64,000 nt of DNA, from positions 126,001 through 190,000 of the forward strand of contig JAQGDQ010000391.1 in assembly GCA_030141605.1 (NCBI GenBank). The letters run 5' to 3'. This DNA is from Tubiluchus corallicola (Eukaryota > Priapulida > Priapulimorpha > Priapulimorphida > Tubiluchidae). Below, piece by piece: positions 10,551 through 21,850 of the stretch. The notes beneath the pieces are model-generated. The model saw nothing but the letters and a program-made list of their open reading frames with translations, searched no databases and had not been told where the DNA came from. Positions within the stretch are counted from its first letter, which is position 1. Each line of letters starts with the position of its first letter. The position numbers and the translations under genes are program-made.

Positions 10551-12010
10551 TTTAGTCTGATGTCTGATCGAATGAATGAGTACCTACCAGCATAATGTAT
10601 ATAAACTTGTATTATAAATTTTTATGACAAACTTTATATTGTAATTATTGGGTTGGTGAATTAATATTTTTTTATATTTGATGTCATGCTGTTTATATAA
10701 AAATTAATACAACATTTATCTAAATAATACTACTGTTGCTTTGTGCATCATTTTTATTGTTATTTTAGTTTTTAATGATCTGGTGGAACCATTTTAAAAT
10801 CGCCCGTCTTTACACAAACAGTACTAAATTCATGTGGAGTGAATTAAGTGAGGACCATCTTACTTCAGTTTGTCTATCGTTCAATACAAGCAATACATAC
10901 AATATCTACTCGCCAAGAACGAATTTCTACAAAAATGACAACAAAATTATTCATCTTACACTTAATAAGTTGCTCAAAGTGGAAACACAAAAATTACGGT
11001 TGTCATGTTACTAGGAAATGTCTTTAAATGATGCCAGTGAAATCACTGCAGTGTTTTTTTAAAGCAAACTTTAACTAGACACAATTGCAGACAAAAAGAA
11101 GCAATGTTATTTTACCAACTTTAACGTGCAGCACGAAATTACCTTAAATTTTAACAATGATATTATCTGTACATAATTCATTATAATTTTGTGTAACAGT
11201 TTTAGTATATTTATACGTTTGTATACACAGAAGAAGGTTTAAATAATTATATCGACATTTTACACAATAGTTATAAGTGTTTAAACATCTAAGCTAAGTC
11301 TATACATATAAATTTCGCTGCATTGCGTTTCTGTCAATTGGCAACCATATTTAGCCATAGAGGAAACCTTCATATTTTCAAAAAAGAATAGACAGAGAAA
11401 GAAACAAATATAAACCGTTTCTATTTTAAATTAAAACAGCTGACAGTTGGCAGTATTTGCAACTACTGAGTGCTACAGTGACATAATGGCTATGTATCAT
11501 TGCTTGCTGCGAAAACAGTGTTGAAGAACTGTATAGGCGGATAAAGATTGCTCTTAGTAAATGGGGTACCTAAAACAAATTGCAACAAAACTTTTCTCTT
11601 CGGGAGCGGAATTTTGGCCCAAGTAGGCGCCATTTTGCATTTATGCATACATATACGATTGCTATTTGTTCAAAGTTGTTTACTATCTTTACGTCCTAGT
11701 ACTCTTCTGTATTAATTGTAAAAAGTGCAAAATACCGCTAAACCTGAAAGGGATGCTGAACAGCTTTGCTAAGTATTTTGTAAACGAAGTGCAAGTTGAA
11801 TAAAAAACAAAAAGCGTTGACGAAAACAATGAAAACGAAAATCCACACAGTTATTTGTAACTATACCCTAAACGTGAATGATTTTAAAAAATATATGTCC
11901 AACCCGTATTTTTACAAATCGTAGACTAATTTCAAGAACACTAAAACCGTTTTAGTATAGTATACGCTACGAATGCTTATCCGTTTTTCATCTAAACTTG
12001 TTTCAAAAGA
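10551..12010. repeat. Tandem duplication, copy A, diverged tail
   Basis: Corresponds to 21,001-23,620 but with many substitutions and several indels (roughly 90 percent identity in aligned parts by eye). The change from near-identity to clear divergence is abrupt at about 10,550. No gene recognised. Confidence 0.8.
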
Positions 12011-12180
12011 CTTATCATCAAGATGGCTGCACGAACCTGGAGTTTAAAAATTAAATTTTCAAATTTCATACAGAGTTGCTGCTAATAAAAGCTCTGTGCG
12101 CAATAAGAGAGCATCTTGGTGACACAAAATTTCAAGACGAATTTCTAGCTTTACGTAAGTAAAATGTTTTTTGGTGCTTT
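11950..12180 (+). repeat. Dispersed element X, partial copy
   Basis: Shares with 30,560-30,850, 31,940-32,340 and (inverted) 35,265-35,540 the succession: tacgaatgc, then tctaaacttgtttcaaa, then atggctgc, then aaatttcaagacgaat. No coding potential is seen. Likely a non-autonomous dispersed repeat. Confidence 0.7.
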
Positions 12181-12284
12181 AACAGGCAACATTAACACTA
12201 ACGGCTGTTTAACGACATGCACGGAGCAACGTAGAAAAGGGCTCTATAAACAAACTAATGGCATAGATTATATAACGTTTGCAA

Positions 12285-12360
12285 CCACTAAATTCGAACT
12301 CAAGACTCCGAAGTCTAGATCACTCAACCCGAGACAATGCTTATGGCTAAATCATTAAGC
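12285..12360 (-). repeat. Possible tRNA-derived SINE fragment
   Basis: On the minus strand, ggttgagtgatctagac resembles a Leu-type A box and gagttcgaat a B box, separated by a hairpin (gacttcggagtc). Acceptor-stem pairing is not evident and the spacing is short. A degenerate SINE head is possible; a functional tRNA is not supported. Confidence 0.3.
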
Positions 12361-12476
12361 TAATCTTCGAAATTAACTTCAGGAAGCTCTGAATTGTTTC
12401 AAGTGAAAACGTGAACTCTGAGGTGCCCCAGAACATGTATAACACACTGGAGTTACAAGGTGTTTGATACGTCGAG

Positions 12477-12594
12477 GACGAAGGATCTTGGTACGATTTT
12501 GTTCTGTGCAAACGACCAGTGAAGAGGCTCGTGCTGAAAGATGTCAGCATGGAGGTTCGCAGCGGGGAGGTCATGTGCGTCATGGGATCAGCAG
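12477..12594 (+). pseudogene. ABCG5-like remnant B, Walker A exon
   Basis: Identical in sequence to the copy A exon over this stretch, with the same in-frame TGA upstream, the same gcag|gtaaga donor and the same split inside the Walker A loop. As in copy A, the exon with the Walker A lysine was not found downstream. Confidence 0.75.
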
Positions 12595-13558
12595 GTAAGA
12601 CATGAACTATTTTTTAATAAACTATTACGAGATTTTAAAACATGGCATCTAAGATTTCAAGTACACTTACACAAAATGCCTTTAAAATGATCAATATCAG
12701 TTTCTTCACAGATTGTAGATTGCATTTTACCATTGCTGTGTGGTAAGCAGAATTTAACTTATTAAAGTTGTACAAGTAATATTTAGTCCAGAGATTGGGA
12801 CAAGAAAGTCACCAAGAAAATGACTTAATTGGCACACGTTTTACACCTTGAGCATGACACCTACTCACGACTTACACAAGATCTATCAAGAATCAGATTC
12901 CGATCATTGTTCAGATTCAGATTATGTTTCGTAGTCGTAAACAATAAATAGGTGTATGTAGTTTATTTACTAAAACAAGTTACATTTATACGCGAGGAAC
13001 GAGGCAAATGCTACAATCGATACAGTAGTGATTTTTGTCCAAATGTCACTTTACGTATATTTCCTACTCAAGGTTATAGTTTTAAAAACAGTGTTATGCA
13101 TACAAGGTACATCAGCATAAAAGTTGCAAAATTTCATGACTGATCATATAACAATTAGGGTGCTCAAAGAAGTGAGTTAAATCAGCAAAGTTTACATTGT
13201 CATCGCGGTTTCTAATATTTGATGTTAGGGGGCATGTTTGTATAACGTGTTTCCCGGTTTGAATGTCCCCACAAGGACATAACCTATTTTCCCTTGGCTG
13301 TCTCGCCCATCTACCCGTTTCTATCCGCAGCCTAGTACATACAGCCTATACATGAACAAAACCATTGTTGCGAAAGCATATTTTGCACCCACTCTCCCAA
13401 TGTTAGCAACGGGTGCGGTTTAGAAGCCCACTAATGCAAAGCCCATGTAATTGGTAGCAGTTTAAAAGAGAACACGTGTGCAAACTTGATGATTCCAACT
13501 TGGCCTTTCTATGTGCGTGGCTGGCTGTTGTGGGCTTTGTAGGTTTTATTTTGTGCTC

Positions 13559-13836
13559 ACAATCACATCACGGCACCACTCACAGCATACCACCCACCCA
13601 ACACCACACCTCCCACTATACCGCATTGAAACACCACACCCACATCACTCTACACCACACCATCCACACCCAACCACCCCTCCAAATTATCCACATTGCA
13701 TCATCCACACCACACCATCAGTACCCTACCACACCACCAGATTATCCACACTACATCACCCACACCACACTGTCAATACCACATCACTTCATCAATACCA
13801 CATATACTCTACCACCCCACCACACCTCACAGTCCT
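13559..13836 (+). repeat. CACCACACC-rich block, copy B
   Basis: Copy of 3,108-3,385. The long frames through it are low-complexity artefacts. Confidence 0.85.
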
Positions 13837-14088
13837 CGGCCCCTTGACGGCTTTGGGCAAGGCATCCACAACATTATGATAGTGGTAATTCATTTCATGC
13901 AGTTTCCTACTAGATCACATCAGTAGGCAGAAAAATTTTCTTGCGTTGCAAAAACATTTGAACAAGGGTAACAATGTGATGGATGTTTTTTTCTCACACT
14001 TCTCCAAACTGAGCCTATTAAATTTCAGTGAATGTAGCTTAGAGAAACTCTAGTGCATCAAAATGTAACATAGGCAAATCAAAGAAAA

Positions 14089-14094
14089 TTTATT
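14089..14094 (-). terminator. Candidate polyadenylation signal of cadherin-like gene B
   Basis: AATAAA on the minus strand about 165 bp past the stop codon, as in copy A. Confidence 0.5.
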
Positions 14095-14257
14095 TGTTTC
14101 AGAATTTCTAGCAAAACAATATCAGAATATGTTTCAAAAAAACTGATAAACATAAATTGACCTAAAGCAAATACACAAAGCTTAAAAACTGATAAATGTA
14201 AGAAGGGACTGTAAAACAAAAATATTCTGTTCCATTAATTTCTGTTTACAATGACAA

Positions 14258-16732
14258 CTATTTTTTTGCTCCAACGAGACCGTCTGACGCCGTCTCAAGT
14301 GTTTCTGCTGAAATAGCTCCTGCACAAGTAACCTCAACATCTGCATGCTCCTCTCCCTTTCTTCTTTTTCTCAAATCATTCTTTGTTTCAGCATTGTCTT
14401 CTGCTTCATCTTTTTCTACAGAAGTAACTTCAATATCAATATGCTTTTCTGCAATACTTCTCTTTTGTGACTCACCTTCTGTTTCAACTACGTCTTCTTT
14501 TTCATTTCTTTTAACCACGTCATTTTCATTTGAAGCAACACCAGTAGCAGCAAGACTTTCTATTTCTTCTCCTTTTATTGAACCAACACCTTTGGGAGAG
14601 ACGTCTTTTGTGTCATAACCTTCCTTTTTTGTCTCATCACCTGAGCTAGTGCTAATGTTAGACTTTGTTTGTCTGACCTGGTAAACCAATAGAGCAACCA
14701 TGAGACCAAACAATACCACAATAAGTAGCATCAGTAGTGCACGTCCAGGACAGGCATTTGATTTGCTTGACAGAAGTTTTAGACTAGTCCATGTTGAGTT
14801 TCCACCAGTCGGTGACAAAATTATTGCTTCAGCATAACCACATCGGATTGTGCTATTTGATCCTCCGATGCAAGCACTTAAGCCAACCACCATTTTTCCT
14901 TTTGCATTTACATTCAGAGAGATCTTTCCTTCAGAATTCATTTGGGCGACGTTTTTGAAGTTTAGAATTGAGTATAACAGCTGCACATTATTGCGAGTTT
15001 CAAATGTTGCTTGAACTTGACCAATATATGATCCAGCAACTCCAGTACTGTCGAATAAATAGGCTTTTTGAGTGAACTTAGGACTTCTCAGTGCCGCATT
15101 TTTCACATTAACAGTAATATCAATGGTTCCTGCTTGCCCATTATTTGCAGCATTACGAGCCTTTACAACAAGTTCGTAGCGATCCTTGATATATGCATTC
15201 AATGTTGACGACAAAACCAGACTTAAGACTGATATATTTGCCATGTGCGTTTTAGATATGATTAATATAAAGTCATCTACATACGCACCCTGCTTTGTCT
15301 TTAATGTGTAGGTAAACTGAGGTTCTAAATTACCAATTTGAACACCCGTAACGAATATCAATGTGTCATAGTGTTCGTAATCAAACACATCGACTGAATT
15401 TTTTTCTGAATTACGTCTGAACATTCTGAACAATGCAGAATTTAGAGTGATGTCGATACGCAAGAGTGCTCTATCACAATGTGTAGCAACATCACGTTCT
15501 GTCGCTTGAACAAGAGTGTGGTAAACAACTGTTTCGTACGAAGCAGCTCTAGGAAGATTCCCAGCAATAGTAATTTCACCATTTGCTTCATCTATTTTAA
15601 ATATGTTTTCTATTTGGCTTGGGTACGGAAAAGAGAAAAACACACCATTTCCTAGTCTATCCTTGTCATTTGCTTCAATTTTTCCTGGTTCAACTTTCAG
15701 TGGTGCGCTAAAAATTTTTTTGTACACTCCGACCTGATACAGATTATGAGAAAATTTGGGATTTTCGTTATTTGTTTTATCTATAAGGACATTAAGGCTA
15801 AGTTTTCTAGGCTGTCTTTTAGATGGCCCAGCATTCCCAATTGGTGGTGCATTGAACTTAGTCTTGGGTATCAACCAGAGATTTAACCTAAGATTCTTTG
15901 TGAATTTGTAGTGTACTTTCTTTTTCAGATAAACAAAAAAGTCAAGTTTCTTTGTTGGTTGATAAGAATTTAAATCCTTATCTACAGTTTTACCTTTGAA
16001 ATATTCCTCTCCCGTGCAGCTAAAATTGCCACCTTGATTCACAAGTTCGCCCATGCATATGATAAAATTCCTTGCATATGCAAATTCGTCCAAGTCTTTG
16101 GCGGGAAATTTCCACAATTGCGAGCCAATTAGAGTGTCTTCAGCAAGAAATAGTTGCCTTCCGGGATAGAAGTCGAATGTAGGAGCATATCGATCCTCGG
16201 GCACTATTACAAGGGTAAGTGTAATTTCATGCCAAAGGACAGGGCGGTTGCGATCACAATACACTGGTTTCCAAAGGCTCCAAGCTTGAAAGCATCCTAA
16301 GCAATTAAACTTTAATAAAAGCTTTGGTTTTTCCTGTTGAAGTTGATTACGTTTATATTCTAACAGATAACTCTCAATTCTTCTATTTGCCGTGTACTCT
16401 ATAAAAGGACCCAGTGTTATTCCTGACCTATCATTTCCTATCTTAAACAAGTGATGGTCAGTACGGGTACCGTTTATTGTTGCGTCAGTAAGGTAAGGTT
16501 GCGCATAATATAATGAATTTACACTAAAAAAGTCAGGAATACCCAAACGCATTCTGTTTCCTGTCTTAAATAACTTTTCCGCAGCTGTCATTTCGTACTG
16601 GACATTTGGTGAAGGGAGGCATGCTTTTCGAGGTGCCCTGCCACCTGTGATGTGCCCATTTATGAATTCACCTAAGATGAATCTCGCAATTGTAAAAAGT
16701 AAGAACAGCACTTCAAATAGTTTGCATTCCAT
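14258..16732 (-). CDS. Single-exon cadherin-like type I membrane protein, copy B
   Basis: The 824-residue product is identical to copy A at every residue. I noticed only two base differences in the coding strand and both are silent: a Ser codon in SGDE and a Gly codon in PTGGNS. Domain layout is therefore the same: signal peptide (1-21), cadherin-like ectodomain, helix (665-685), acidic tail with a repeated H-x-D-x-EVT motif. The lack of any amino-acid difference fits very recent duplication, recent gene conversion, strong constraint, or an assembly duplicate; the sequence alone cannot choose. Flanking non-coding sequence is also nearly identical, so constraint is not needed to explain it. 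Confidence 0.8.
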   Translation of the reverse strand: MECKLFEVLFLLFTIARFILGEFINGHITGGRAPRKACLPSPNVQYEMTAAEKLFKTGNRMRLGIPDFFSVNSLYYAQPYLTDATINGTRTDHHLFKIGNDRSGITLGPFIEYTANRRIESYLLEYKRNQLQQEKPKLLLKFNCLGCFQAWSLWKPVYCDRNRPVLWHEITLTLVIVPEDRYAPTFDFYPGRQLFLAEDTLIGSQLWKFPAKDLDEFAYARNFIICMGELVNQGGNFSCTGEEYFKGKTVDKDLNSYQPTKKLDFFVYLKKKVHYKFTKNLRLNLWLIPKTKFNAPPIGNAGPSKRQPRKLSLNVLIDKTNNENPKFSHNLYQVGVYKKIFSAPLKVEPGKIEANDKDRLGNGVFFSFPYPSQIENIFKIDEANGEITIAGNLPRAASYETVVYHTLVQATERDVATHCDRALLRIDITLNSALFRMFRRNSEKNSVDVFDYEHYDTLIFVTGVQIGNLEPQFTYTLKTKQGAYVDDFILIISKTHMANISVLSLVLSSTLNAYIKDRYELVVKARNAANNGQAGTIDITVNVKNAALRSPKFTQKAYLFDSTGVAGSYIGQVQATFETRNNVQLLYSILNFKNVAQMNSEGKISLNVNAKGKMVVGLSACIGGSNSTIRCGYAEAIILSPTGGNSTWTSLKLLSSKSNACPGRALLMLLIVVLFGLMVALLVYQVRQTKSNISTSSGDETKKEGYDTKDVSPKGVGSIKGEEIESLAATGVASNENDVVKRNEKEDVVETEGESQKRSIAEKHIDIEVTSVEKDEAEDNAETKNDLRKRRKGEEHADVEVTCAGAISAETLETASDGLVGAKK

Positions 16733-17049
16733 TTCACTTTATCAAGAAATGTTGTTCCCTCATTGATAACTGCAGCATATTCATTGACACATTTCTTCTT
16801 CAAAACTCACTTTATTACACAGTTCCATTCGAATTCCAATCGAAATTCTGTTCCATTCAAATTTGTCATTTTCGCTTTATTGTTTTCACGACTGTCATTG
16901 TGACGTCTTTGTTGAAATTCTGTAATTTAAAATTACATTTTTTTGAAAGCAATCTGAAAAAAAATGAACAATGGCAACCCCACAAATACATGCGTGGTCT
17001 GACATTTTTGATTTTTAATATTAATAGAAAACTAGCCAAACCCCGCAAA

Positions 17050-17141
17050 AACTCACAACAACCTACACCACACCATACAACCACCCACTTCCCCACTCAC
17101 AACACACCACCCACACCATGCCACACCAACCCACCACTATG
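17050..17141 (+). repeat. CACC-rich block upstream of cadherin-like gene B
   Basis: Copy of 6,600-6,690. Confidence 0.7.
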
Positions 17142-17663
17142 ATAACGACTATGATGATGATGTCGACATTGGTAACGACAACCTACAGCACCAACACCAC
17201 AGCACTGCATTATAGTACAACCATGCAAAACAATTTTGTACACTGTGCGCTACAACAAATGCTCTGACACCCATCCACCCTTGATCAATAATGCACTTAT
17301 AGTCTACACAATTTTGCTTACTGCTTCCTAGATTATAATAGCCTCAGAGATATAACTTACAAGTACAATCTATGACACAGTATCGAAGGACGGGTGAGAA
17401 CAAAGCCTAGAAACAGCAGCAAAATTTCTTAAACTCAAAGACAATGGATGTTCCAAATGGCAGCACAGGGGTGGAAAAAGAACTAGACGAACAAAATGCT
17501 TGTAAAAATAATGAATATGAATTTTGAAGATTAAAAAAATCTGAATTCATAATCATGCGAATTCATTAGCTTTTTTTCAAAATTGACAAGTAAGAAGGTA
17601 AACCGGACATAAAAATGACGTAACAAGAGCCCAAGAAATATAATAATTGTTACTGAATTGTAT

Positions 17664-18152
17664 ACCGTACGAAAAACGTAATATTTTGGGTACAAATGTT
17701 CACCTGTAAGTGTACTTGCCTAAAAAAAGTCTGACGCTAACTTAACAATTTTTGCACTTAATCGTAAAGACATATCTTGATGTGCAAAGGGGCAAACGGT
17801 CTCGCCTCTGCGTGTGGGGCTCGAAACGCTCGTGGTGTCTTTGCGCCCATTATATTTAGGCACTTTACAGTTCCAGGGACTGATGGTGATCGTGAACAAG
17901 TCAAAGGTTAGGTGTACCAGAGAACGCATTTATGTACACTATACAACGTCTAATAGTAACAGTCTTAACAGCTAGCTAGAACCTTATCTAGCTCATTTTT
18001 GTTGTTACCAAGCGAGATCCTGCTAGTAAATCACTCTATGCAGAGACTAATGCATAGGTAAGTAAAGTCCACGTAAAACGACGGAAATTACTGAACGTTA
18101 GCTGCCGACGGTTTTTCTTTACCCGTATGTCACGTGACGGTTGCAGTTAAGA
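17664..18152. repeat. R repeat, copy 3
   Basis: Intronic R repeat of copy B, nearly identical to 7,214-7,702. Confidence 0.75.
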
Positions 18153-18591
18153 CGCTTTGCTGTGGTACACTTAACCTTTGACCTACAACTGCGCCTGCGC
18201 ACAACGAAACTGTGAAAATACTTATTACTTAACAACTGAAGTTGGTATGGCACATTTTTGAAAATTTAACATGTTCAAAGCATTAATTTTGTTCGTTCTT
18301 ATTTTGTTTGTTAGTTTTGTGTTTCTCTTCTTCCAAAGCAGTGTTACAGTTTTTTCTGTTTTGTCTACTTTGTCAAAAATGTGTTGCTGTTTACTTGAAT
18401 GTAACTATACGTTCATGGTTAACCCTTTCCCTCTGCTTATAAACAACATGAACAATGAAGCAACAGTAAATGCGGAAGAAAGAAGTTAATTCTGATTTTC
18501 ACTAAACACAGCTATTAAAATTGGCTTGCAAAAATTGGAGCAACAGTGCAAGTGTGATGAAAGGGCAACGTATGTATAATAAATCATTTTA

Positions 18592-18679
18592 TTCACAATG
18601 ACGCCGTGACATGCGCATCAGCACCGTCCGCGCTCTACGTCACAATATGCCGATGCGCATGTCACGGCGTCTTTGTGAA
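18592..18679. repeat. Long hairpin, copy B
   Basis: Same foldback as 8,142-8,229. The arm base that is C in copy A (gatCcgcat) is G here and restores pairing with the left arm (gcgcatc), leaving about one mismatch in 28. Confidence 0.8.
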
Positions 18680-19489
18680 GAAAACATAAAAAAGCAGTAG
18701 AAAAAGTGAAATTACAGGGTGAAGTATTGAATTTTATATTTTATAAAAAGTGAAATCAAGTAACTCGCTAGATATCTAATCCTTTGCGCTCCATTACGGT
18801 TCACATTAAGGAGCAGGTGCTGAGGTGGAAAATGCACCTGCCTGTTAGCCCACTGAACAGACAAAACCGTTCCGCAGCAGCAGTGTTATACGCCACTATA
18901 CAATGGCTTCTTATGGCCCCTGTAACAATACATACATATGCATATCACAAATGTTAAGACAATTTTCAGTTTCCGTATAAAATTTTCATAATATTTCACT
19001 CATTTTCACTGTAATGTAGCTTTTTAAATATTCTTGCTAACTATCTTAAAACTGATTTGGAAAGACCAAAGAAAATTGTATAAAGATCATCGGTAAGAAT
19101 CTCATTCTTGAGCACACCGTTCTGTGTAATGATATGTTAAAGGAAATTATGGCAGACAACTTTCATCCTCTACATAAAGAATTTACATTTCTTTCACACT
19201 TTCACACAAAATAGAATTAAACGTGCCCCTTTCAAGAACAAATCGATTTTCGTTTCTTTCCACTCAAATTAAAGTATTCAATAATAGTTAAGCACTTTTC
19301 AACTTATAAAGCTTTATTTTGATTGTAACGCAAATTCATTTTTCTAACATAGATGCATTTACATTTATATGCACAGTTGAATTTAATTGAAGTTGCAGAC
19401 TTGTTGTGCTAATTGTTTCTTAAGTAGTCCGTGCAAATAAACAAAACGGAAAATTGCCTGTATACCAATAGTATACATTACCTATAAGT

Positions 19490-19622
19490 GTGTCTATGTC
19501 TAAGTCTATGTCTATGTCTATGGCTGTCTATGTTTATGTCTAGCTGTAGTATTATTCATGTCTAAGTCTGTGTCTGTATCTGTGTGTGTATCTATGTCTA
19601 TGTCTATGTCTATATTTGTGTT
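19490..19622 (+). repeat. (TCTATG)n-type microsatellite, copy B
   Basis: Counterpart of 9,045-9,172. Confidence 0.8.
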
Positions 19623-19655
19623 TTCATAAGTTGTAGTTAACTTTTTGAATTTCAG

Positions 19656-19809
19656 CAACAATGGAGCTTACGTTTTCTATGACAACAGATTCATGCCTCT
19701 GCTTACGGAAAATGAAACGCTCAAATACTCAGCCGACTTACACTTTGTTGGTCGAATGTCCGGGAAGAAGTCAGAAAAGGAAGCTTGTAATTCTGGTTTG
19801 CTTTTGCAG
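19656..19809 (+). pseudogene. ABCG5-like remnant B, Q-loop region exon
   Basis: Same product as the copy A exon at 9,206-9,359, with the Tyr in place of the Q-loop Gln (YVFYDN); one silent change was noticed (cat to cac). The splice-phase conflict with the next exon is the same as in copy A, so the exon loss predates the duplication or the conversion. Confidence 0.75.
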
Positions 19810-19962
19810 GTTTTTAATCGCTGGTTATCATTGGATATTATGACGTTTAATTTAAAGTGATTGGAATTGATTCAAACTGAAGAAAGAAGTAAGTAGAAAT
19901 GGCAACCATATAATTCTTTCAGCATTTACTTCTGTTTTTTTAGTACTATTTTCTGTTTTCAG

Positions 19963-20154
19963 TGGTGCTTCTTGTAGAAGAGCCAATGACGGGATTGGAT
20001 AGTGTCAGTGCAAACAGCGCGATTTCATTGCTGTCCAGATTTGCCAAGAAGTACTTCCGCATAGTCATTTTCACTGCCCATCGTCCACAGTCAGACATCT
20101 TCCCTCTTCTAGATCGTGTAACGTACCTGTGTGCAGGAGAATTCGTTTTCACTG
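19963..20154 (+). pseudogene. ABCG5-like remnant B, Walker B / H-loop exon
   Basis: Same as copy A except GLDSV in place of GLDSF after the D-loop. Keeps LLVEEPMTGLD and TAHRPQSD. No signature exon precedes it. Confidence 0.8.
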
Positions 20155-20415
20155 GTAGGTGACGCCACTTGTCTATCCTGCGTCTAGTGGGTAGGTCTCT
20201 GCATTCACTGATGGCTTCACGTCCTTCGATGACACCAAACCATTTATGTCTGATAGTAATATATACAAAATCTTTTATTTACGTATCAGCTTACAGCTCT
20301 ATTTTTGATTTATTAATATTTCTAATTATAACTTTAATATGCGATTTAGACATTTGCTACAATCATTTTTCCCTTTAGCTTTGCTATAACTATTTACTGC
20401 ACTATTTCTTTGTAG

Positions 20416-20719
20416 ACTAATCAATGCGCTGCCGGACTACATCTATTACACGAGCTATGTGTCCATATATCGCTATGCTGGATACCTAATAGCAAACGAT
20501 GAATTTCGAGAAATGGGCAACACCACATGCGACGCAGAGGACAGAGTCAGGGGTCTGTGCCGGTTTCCTAGTGGTCAAAACCTGATGGAGACGTTCTGGC
20601 CAGTGGACAACCAGAGTCTGATTGACAGTTTTGGAGTAATGTTTATCATGTATGCCTGTCTCTGCGTAGTAACGTTACTGATATACAATCTGCCCATAAA
20701 AAAACAAACAAAAGCTTGA
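20416..20719 (+). pseudogene. ABCG5-like remnant B, last exon (C-terminus)
   Basis: C-terminal exon ending NLPIKKQTKA with TGA. Two amino-acid changes relative to copy A were noticed: GQNLMET for GQSLMET, and MYACLC for MYGCLC. In contrast to the nested gene, the host gene fragments accumulate replacements, as expected for a pseudogene. Confidence 0.8.
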
Positions 20720-21539
20720 GCAATTTCGACAATAACTGAAGAGGTAATTTGTTATTTGCACAAGCTGAAAGGCTAATGTTTGAACTAGAAAATTAAAAAT
20801 ATAATTTATTTATGATAATTGTAGTCAAATCTAGACTAATGAAGTTTTTTCTAACACTCAAAGCCATTGACTGAAATTTGCTTATGCCTGTTGTTGCCTT
20901 TACCACATTTTCACCATAAATTTTTAGCAGCAATAGCATTTAGAGGTAAAGGTTCACATGTTTCTGTACTTTAATTAGACATTTAGCAAATTCACTTTTA
21001 TTAAGTCTGATGTCTGATCGAATGAATGAGTACCAACCATCAAAATGTATATAAACTTGTATTATAAATTTTATGACAAATTTTACATTGTTATTACTGG
21101 GTTGGTGAATTAACATTTTTTTATTTGATGTCATGCTGTTTATATAAAACTTAATAAAACATTTATCTAAATAATACAACTGTTGCTTTGTTATTTAACT
21201 CTGTCAGTTGCCTCGTTGCATCATTTTTATTGTTATTTTAGTTTTTAATGATCTGATGGAACCATCCTAAAATTGCCCGTCTTTGCAAAAACAGTGCTAA
21301 ATTCATTTGGAGTGAATTAAGTGAGGACCAACTTACTTCAGTTTGTCGTTCAATACAAGCTATTTTGTATTCATTCAGTGTCCGATTTGATAATGGCAAT
21401 TTTCTGAAGGATTTATGAAAAGTGAAGATCACTCATCAGTGATGTTAATTTGAAAATTGTCCCCAAATATCATGCTACTAAACAGATACCAAACATTCCA
21501 TGCACAGTGATTGCTTCAAAAGATCATATAAAAAGAAAC

Positions 21540-21850
21540 AGCACAGCCCCCAATACTGAACCTTGAGGCAGATCACATAAAAAGAAATAACATAGGCCCC
21601 AAAACAGTGCCTTGAGGCAGACCAAAGTGGAAATGGTGATGTACGTCGAACCCAGAGTGCTTCGTCATCTCATGAGCTGAATCTTCGCAAGCCAGTCTTC
21701 CTGTCCTTTTGAACATTCTCTTATCCATCACTTTTATCCTTGCTTTGCACATTTTTTTTAAATTGCCTAAAACCCTCGTTTTTTGTTGTTTTTTCTGAAT
21801 TATTATTTGAATCTCGTATTGGTAAACTGAATTATTATGATCCCCCAAAA
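21540..21850 (-). pseudogene. Non-LTR reverse transcriptase motif fragment, locally duplicated
   Basis: On the minus strand the frame ends GLPQGTVLGPMLFLFM, the conserved (V/L)PQG(S/T)VLGP-LLF motif of Jockey/CR1-type reverse transcriptases. Forty-nine bases further on, a second version reads DLPQGSVLGAVLFLFI in another frame. The flanking sequence has no further recognisable domain. This is a dead fragment inside the part of copy B that has no counterpart in copy A. Confidence 0.7.

Larger units (their letters stand above)
12451..21000. repeat. Tandem duplication, copy B, high-identity part
   Basis: Second copy of the unit, beginning with agttacaagg at 12,451. The sequence immediately to its left (to 12,450) is unrelated to the R repeat that precedes copy A, so the five-base agtta is the only sequence shared at the two left junctions. 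Confidence 0.95.
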
